From assembly GCF_049808615.1 (NCBI RefSeq), contig NZ_JBNCAN010000003.1, positions 152,372-216,371 on the forward strand: 64,000 nt of DNA, read 5' to 3'. The number at the start of each line of letters is the position of its first letter. Positions within the stretch are counted from its first letter, which is position 1. Positions 60,055 through 64,000 of the stretch are shown here, one piece after another. Origin of the DNA: Modicisalibacter sp049808615. GTDB lineage: Bacteria; Pseudomonadota; Gammaproteobacteria; Pseudomonadales; Halomonadaceae. A program made the position numbers and the translations under genes. The notes beneath the pieces were generated by a model. The model did no database searches, had not been told where the DNA came from, and was given only the letters and a program-made list of their open reading frames with translations.

Positions 60055-61092
60055 TCACTGGGCCAGCTGGGTCATACCGGCGTCATCGAGGGCCATATCG
60101 ATCCAGCGCTGCTCGATGTCCTGGGTCTTAAGCCATTCCAGGTAAGCCGGCTGCCCCTGCTCGCGAAAGGCGTTCAGATTCTCCTCGGAGGGCTCGATGA
60201 TCTGCATGCCCTGCTCCTCGAGATAGGCGATGCGCTCGTCCACCTTGGCCTCATTGTGCTCCCGGGCCATGGCGTTGGCCTCGTCCACCGCCTCCAGGAA
60301 GGCCTGGCGCATCGGCTCGTCCCAGCCGTCGAGCATGGCGCCATTGCCCACCAGAAACTGATCCGAGTACTGGATGTTGGCCAGGGTCAGATAGTCCTGC
60401 ACCTCGTAGAGGCTCCCTAGAATGATATACATCGGCGGATTCATCTGTCCGTCTGCCACACCGGTACGCAGGGCCATGTAGACCTCGGTCCAGGGAATCG
60501 GCGTGCCCGAGGCGCCGAAGGCCTCGTAGAGCGCCACCTGGCTGGGGTCCATGGCGCGAAAGCGCAGTCCGTCGAAATCCTCAGGGGAACGAATGGGCTT
60601 TTCATTGTTGGTGAAGGCCAGAAAACCGCCCTCCTCGACCACCGCCAGCATCTCGATGCCGGTGCGCTCGCGCAGCGTCTCGTCGAATGCCTGCCAGTAG
60701 TCGCCCTCATCGAAGAAGCTTCGCGCCGCCTCGAAATCCTCGAACAGGAAAGGAATGGCGCTGACGAAGATTTCCGGCATCACCGGTGATACCCCGGCGA
60801 AAGAGGCGATATTCAGATTTGGCGAGCTCATGGTCTGCTCCATGCGCGCCTGCTCTTCGCCGAGCTGACTGTTGGGATAGAGCTTGAGTTCAAGCTCGCC
60901 ATCGGTCTTCTCCGCCACCAGCTCCTTGAGATTGGTGGCGAACAGGTGTACCGCATTCTTCTCCGGGTCCGGCGCGCCGTTGTAGCTCAGGTTCACGCTG
61001 GTCGCTGCCTGGGCGGAACCGACAAACAGCAAGGTGCTCAATAGGTATGACACTGTCAGTGTCGCTGGTAGAAAGCGCTGGAAAAGAGACAT
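60055..61092 (-). CDS. TRAP transporter substrate-binding protein DctP
   Basis: The 345-aa protein has a signal peptide (1-29, cut near AQA), the DctP fold with NSQLGEEQARMEQTM, the carboxylate-binding Arg in GLRFRAMDPS and IPWTEVYMALRTGVADGQ. In this family the Arg near the middle binds an acidic ligand, so a carboxylate-bearing substrate is likely. It is first in the operon DctP-DctQ-DctM-dipeptidase. AAGGAG precedes the start. Confidence 0.93.
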   Translation of the reverse strand: MSLFQRFLPATLTVSYLLSTLLFVGSAQAATSVNLSYNGAPDPEKNAVHLFATNLKELVAEKTDGELELKLYPNSQLGEEQARMEQTMSSPNLNIASFAGVSPVMPEIFVSAIPFLFEDFEAARSFFDEGDYWQAFDETLRERTGIEMLAVVEEGGFLAFTNNEKPIRSPEDFDGLRFRAMDPSQVALYEAFGASGTPIPWTEVYMALRTGVADGQMNPPMYIILGSLYEVQDYLTLANIQYSDQFLVGNGAMLDGWDEPMRQAFLEAVDEANAMAREHNEAKVDERIAYLEEQGMQIIEPSEENLNAFREQGQPAYLEWLKTQDIEQRWIDMALDDAGMTQLAQ

Positions 61093-61146
61093 GACCCTCT
61101 CCTTGTTGTTGTGCGGATTTCATCTGCATCCAATAGGCAGTATTGG

Positions 61147-61163
61147 CAGACCTGCAGGGTCTG
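61147..61163. promoter_or_regulatory. operator-like inverted repeat upstream of dctP
   Basis: CAGACC-N5-GGTCTG is a perfect inverted repeat 55 bases before the dctP start, in a 190-base gap that otherwise should hold the TRAP operon promoter. The regulator is unknown. Confidence 0.35.
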
Positions 61164-61282
61164 TCGAGTTTATCGATGATGAAAACGGGCTTGTAAGACG
61201 GTCCTTCGAGAAGAGCCCCCCTGAAGCCTTGAGATACACAGAATGTTTTACTCAGGCTTTTCGTGAGCTGTTCAGCCCCGTT

Positions 61283-61729
61283 TCACTGCGTTGTTTCCAA
61301 CTCGCCGAAGCGCCCCTCGAACAGCGCCGAGGAGAGATAGCGCTCCGCGGAGTCCGGTAGCACCACGACGATGTTCTTACCCTGGTGCTCGGGCTGCTTG
61401 ACGATACGTACCACCGCGCTGCAAGAGATACCGCACAGGATGCCCTCCTCCTGCATCAGACGATGGGTTATGGCCATGGCATCCTCAATTGCTCACCGTC
61501 TCCACTCGGTCGACCAGACTCAAATCCAGGTTGCCGGGAACAAAGCCGGCGCCGATACCCTGAACCTTGTGCGGCGCCGGGGTCAGCTCCTTGGTCTTGA
61601 TGATGGCCCCGGACATGCCCTTGGCGGGCTCGGTCAGGACCAGACCATCGCCCCCTCGTTGACCCGATTGAGCCGTACCAGCGGCGTGTTGCCGATGGAC
61701 AGCGAGTTGTCATCGTAGGTGCGCGCCAT
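61283..61729 (-). pseudogene. cysK: cysK (cysteine synthase A) pseudogene with internal deletions and a frameshift
   Basis: The start ATG (61729), behind GGAGAAA, encodes MARTYDDNSLSIGNTPLVRL, a CysK N-terminus, and then hits a stop. Later fragments in other frames match VLTE-AKGM-GAI (near CysK residue 115), PHKVQGIGAGFVPGNLDLSLVD (near 225-240) and finally HRLMQEEGILCGISCSA with NIVVVLPDSAERYLSSALF to the C-terminus. About 80 and 95 residues are missing between the pieces, and an extra T after SN shifts frame. The pyridoxal-phosphate Lys region is lost, so no enzyme can be made. A functional cysK or cysM is presumably elsewhere. Confidence 0.88.
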
Positions 61730-61761
61730 TGCGTTTCTCCTGTCAGCGTCGTTTTTCAAGA

Positions 61762-63030
61762 CTAACACCCGATGCTCGCTTTCATCACACGAGTGATATG
61801 ACGAAGCTCTTCCTCGCTGGTGACGTAGGCCGGCATGGTGTAGAGCCAGCGGCCGAAGGGCCGCAGCCAGACGCCCTGACGCCGCGCGTTATCCGCCACG
61901 CCTGCCAGGCTGGCGGCGTCGCGCATCTCGATCACCGCGGTGGCCCCCAGCACTCGCACCTCCGCTACCGCGGGATGGGCGCGCAGCGCCTCGTCCTCGA
62001 GCAGCTCCCGGCGCAGTACGCCGTTGAGCCTTTCGATCCTGCCAAGGTAGTCTTCCTGCTCGAAGACCGCCAGGCTTTCCAGCGCCACCCGGCAGGCCAG
62101 GGGGTTGCCCATGAAGGTGGGCCCGTGCATGAAGGCGTGCAGCGGGCCGTCGCCGATGAAGGCCTCGTGCACCCGGCCGGTGGCCAGAGTAGCGGCATGG
62201 CCCAGATAGCCGCCGGTGAGCCCTTTGGAGAGCACCATGATATCCGGCGACAGCCCGGCGTGGTCGGCGGCGAACAGCCGCCCGGTGCGCCCGAAACCGG
62301 TGGCTACCTCGTCGAAGATCAGCAGCACGTCGAATTCGTCGCACAGCTTGCGTGCGCCGCGCAGATAGTGGGGCGAGACCATGTTGAGCCCGCCGGCGGC
62401 CTGCAGCAGCGGTTCCATGGTAAGCGCCGCGATCTCCCGGTGATGGCGCTCCAGCACCCGACGCAGGCCGTCGAGGTCATTCTCCACCGCCTCAGGCTCG
62501 GCATCGAAGCCGGCCCGGGGCGCCGGCGCGAAATGGTGGCGCGGCAGGGCGTCGTTGAACAGGGCATGCATGCCCTCCTCCGGATCGCAGACCGCCATGC
62601 AGCCCAGGGTGTCGCCGTGATAGGCCTTCATCAGCGACAGCAGCCGGCGCTTTTCGGGCTTGCCCTGCAGATGGTGATACTGCAGCGCCATCTTCATGGC
62701 CACTTCCATGCCCACGGAGCCGCTGTCGGAGAAGAACACGTGATCGAGCCCCGGCGGGGTGATGCGCACCAGCTCCCGGGCCAGGCGCTCCGCGGGCTCG
62801 TGGGTCAACCCGCCCAGCATCACGTGGCACAGCTCGCCGGCCTGCTCGCGGATCGCCGCCACCAGCCGCGGATGGGCGTAGCCGTGAATCATGCACCACC
62901 AGGAGCAGGTGGCGTCCAGCAGGGTCTCGCCGCTGTCCAGATGGAAATGCGCGCCCTCGCCGCCCACGACCCGGGGCGGGGGCCGCTGGGTCTTGAGATG
63001 GGCATAGGGATGCCAGACCGGTGAGTTCAT
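61762..63030 (-). CDS. bioA: Adenosylmethionine-8-amino-7-oxononanoate aminotransferase BioA
   Basis: The 422-aa enzyme makes 7,8-diaminopelargonate from 8-amino-7-oxononanoate and S-adenosylmethionine. It starts MNSPVWHPYAHLKTQ, then has the substrate-site DATCSWWCMIHGYAHP, SGSVGMEVAMKMALQ, KAYHGDT, the PLP-binding FDEVATGFGRTG and Schiff-base Lys in LSKGLTGGYL. I chose the ATG at 63030, which overlaps the bioD stop (ATGA); the open frame upstream overlaps bioD and is spurious. Confidence 0.95.
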   Translation of the reverse strand: MNSPVWHPYAHLKTQRPPPRVVGGEGAHFHLDSGETLLDATCSWWCMIHGYAHPRLVAAIREQAGELCHVMLGGLTHEPAERLARELVRITPPGLDHVFFSDSGSVGMEVAMKMALQYHHLQGKPEKRRLLSLMKAYHGDTLGCMAVCDPEEGMHALFNDALPRHHFAPAPRAGFDAEPEAVENDLDGLRRVLERHHREIAALTMEPLLQAAGGLNMVSPHYLRGARKLCDEFDVLLIFDEVATGFGRTGRLFAADHAGLSPDIMVLSKGLTGGYLGHAATLATGRVHEAFIGDGPLHAFMHGPTFMGNPLACRVALESLAVFEQEDYLGRIERLNGVLRRELLEDEALRAHPAVAEVRVLGATAVIEMRDAASLAGVADNARRQGVWLRPFGRWLYTMPAYVTSEEELRHITRVMKASIGC

Positions 63031-63746
63031 GGGCTCTCCTTTCGAGACAAAGACAGGGGCAATCGAAGATGGCGCGCCCCGACCCGGGCCAGCGCTTCGG
63101 GCGTATCGGCGGCGAGCCGGGGCACCACCCCCAGGCAGGGGCCGGGCAGGTGCCGGTCGAGAGTCGCCAGGTTGGCGCGATAGATCGCCTCGTCGGCGGC
63201 AAAGTCCGCGTCCAGCAGATTGCCCACCCACCCCGCCAGGGGCAGGCCGTCGGCGCGAATCGCCTCCGTCGTGAGCCGCGCCTGGTTCAGACAGCCCAGT
63301 TCGAGGCCCACCACCAGAATCACCGGCAGGGCCAGACGTGTCGCCAGCCCGGCCAGATCCTCCTGATCGTTGAGCGGCACCCGCCAGCCCCCGGCGCCTT
63401 CGATCAGGGTCAGATCCCGGGGCTCGGCCAGCCCCGGCGACAGCGCCCGGGTCAGGATGTCCAGGGTCACGTCCTGACCCGCCTGGCGGGCCGCCAGATG
63501 CGGCGCGATGGGCGGGACGAAAGCCACGGGATTGATGTGCGCATAAGCCAGGCCGGGGTGACTTTGGGCCTGCAGCGCCAGGGCGTCGACGTTGCGCAAG
63601 CCTTGCGGCGTGGCGTGGCAACCCGAGGCCACCGGCTTGAGCCCCAGGGTGGTCAGCCCCAGGGAGCGGGCCCGGGCCAGCAGGGCGCAGGCGACGAGGG
63701 TCTTGCCCACGTCCGTGCCGGTGCCGGTCACGAAGAAAGTGGTCAT
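63027..63746 (-). CDS. bioD: Dethiobiotin synthetase BioD
   Basis: The 239-aa ATP-dependent ligase closes the ureido ring of dethiobiotin. It has the P-loop GTGTDVGKT (residues 8-16), LKPVASG with the catalytic Lys, and the EGAGGWRVPL signature near residue 115. It overlaps bioC-like and bioA neighbours by ATGA on both sides, giving a biotin operon. Confidence 0.95.
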   Translation of the reverse strand: MTTFFVTGTGTDVGKTLVACALLARARSLGLTTLGLKPVASGCHATPQGLRNVDALALQAQSHPGLAYAHINPVAFVPPIAPHLAARQAGQDVTLDILTRALSPGLAEPRDLTLIEGAGGWRVPLNDQEDLAGLATRLALPVILVVGLELGCLNQARLTTEAIRADGLPLAGWVGNLLDADFAADEAIYRANLATLDRHLPGPCLGVVPRLAADTPEALARVGARHLRLPLSLSRKESP

Positions 63747-64000
63747 GACTCAGCCTTCAATTGCAGGGTGAACAGGTGATAGCTGACCGGCAGCCCGGCG
63801 GGGGCGCGCAGCGCCTCGTAGCGCTTTTCGGCACGGACGAGTTCGGCGCGCCGGCGTCGTATCCCGGGCCGAGCCACCTGGTTCTCCAGCTCCAGCAGGT
63901 CGTTGGCCCCGGGCAGAAGACTTGCCATACCCACCGGCGTTACGCTTGGCAGCTGAGCCAACGCCGGCTGCATCTCGATTGCCCCGTCTTCTGCCAACTG
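63743..64000 (-). CDS. bioC: 3' end of a probable malonyl-ACP O-methyltransferase BioC gene
   Basis: The frame is open to the window edge and ends RAPAGLPVSYHLFTLQLKAES with an ATGA overlap onto bioD. A C-terminal A-G-L-P-x-S/T-Y pattern and place directly before bioD suit BioC, which starts the biotin pimelate pathway by masking malonyl-ACP. Only about 85 residues are visible and no methyltransferase motif, so the call leans on gene order. Confidence 0.6.
   Translation of the reverse strand, partial: QLAEDGAIEMQPALAQLPSVTPVGMASLLPGANDLLELENQVARPGIRRRRAELVRAEKRYEALRAPAGLPVSYHLFTLQLKAES

Noticed and set aside
61762..63621. 619-codon reading of bioA extending far upstream
   Set aside because: The extra 197 codons overlap bioD in another frame and are Arg/Gly/Pro-rich; the ATG at 63030 gives a normal BioA length and an ATGA overlap.

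Overview
The window looks like a chromosomal segment of a moderately halophilic gammaproteobacterium, most likely a Halomonadaceae member (Halomonas-like). The reasons are high GC, three BCCT-type compatible-solute transporters, two TRAP systems, a Pseudomonas-type narK-GHJI-ppiC locus and densely packed genes with ATGA overlaps. It contains no rRNA, tRNA, CRISPR array or insertion sequence that I can see. All product names come from reading motifs and from remembered family sequences; no database search was run.

Layout. 1-2154: 3' part of a fused TRAP permease. 2235-8709: an AT-rich palindrome, an RTX calcium-repeat protein, then an iucABCD aerobactin operon in the classical gene order, without a receptor or exporter gene. 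8726-12252 (minus): a BCCT transporter coupled by TAATG to a CocE/NonD-type hydrolase. 12471-13315: HAD phosphatase and amphi-Trp protein. 13393-19836: a creatinine/creatine module with an SSS symporter and its 39-aa companion, a LysR regulator, creatininase, BCCT transporter and creatinase. 19962-24325 (minus): a hybrid histidine kinase and a REC-GGDEF-EAL regulator. 24669-25328: an S1-domain protein. 25350-33132: a five-gene operon (aldehyde dehydrogenase, atypical M19 dipeptidase, BCCT transporter, unrecognised 584-aa protein, DUF3726-like protein) with a divergent LysR gene. This is the best candidate for an undescribed pathway.

33139-50217 is an anaerobic respiration region. It holds a Crp/Fnr regulator, ppiC, narIJHG, a double narK, narXL, a carboxymuconolactone decarboxylase-like gene, an FNR/ANR gene and a HemN-like gene whose radical-SAM cysteine motif is destroyed. 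FNR-like boxes precede narK and the hemN-like gene, and a 7-2-7 NarL-type site lies between narK and narX. 50250-53725: SirB2-like protein, ETHE1-like metallo-hydrolase and a QseBC-like two-component system. 53734-57413 (minus): periplasmic thiol redox operon (dsbD, an Lgt-like/TlpA fusion, dsbG). 57481-61092 (minus): a TRAP transporter operon ending in a VanX-type D-Ala-D-Ala dipeptidase. 61283-61729: a cysK pseudogene. 61762-64000 (minus): biotin genes bioC (partial), bioD and bioA.

Recurring themes are import of quaternary or methylated amines followed by dedicated catabolism (three BCCT-centred operons), iron acquisition, and nitrate respiration under FNR and NarXL control. A roughly 130-bp dispersed repeat occurs twice, in opposite orientations, at about 31994-32123 and 35053-35182.
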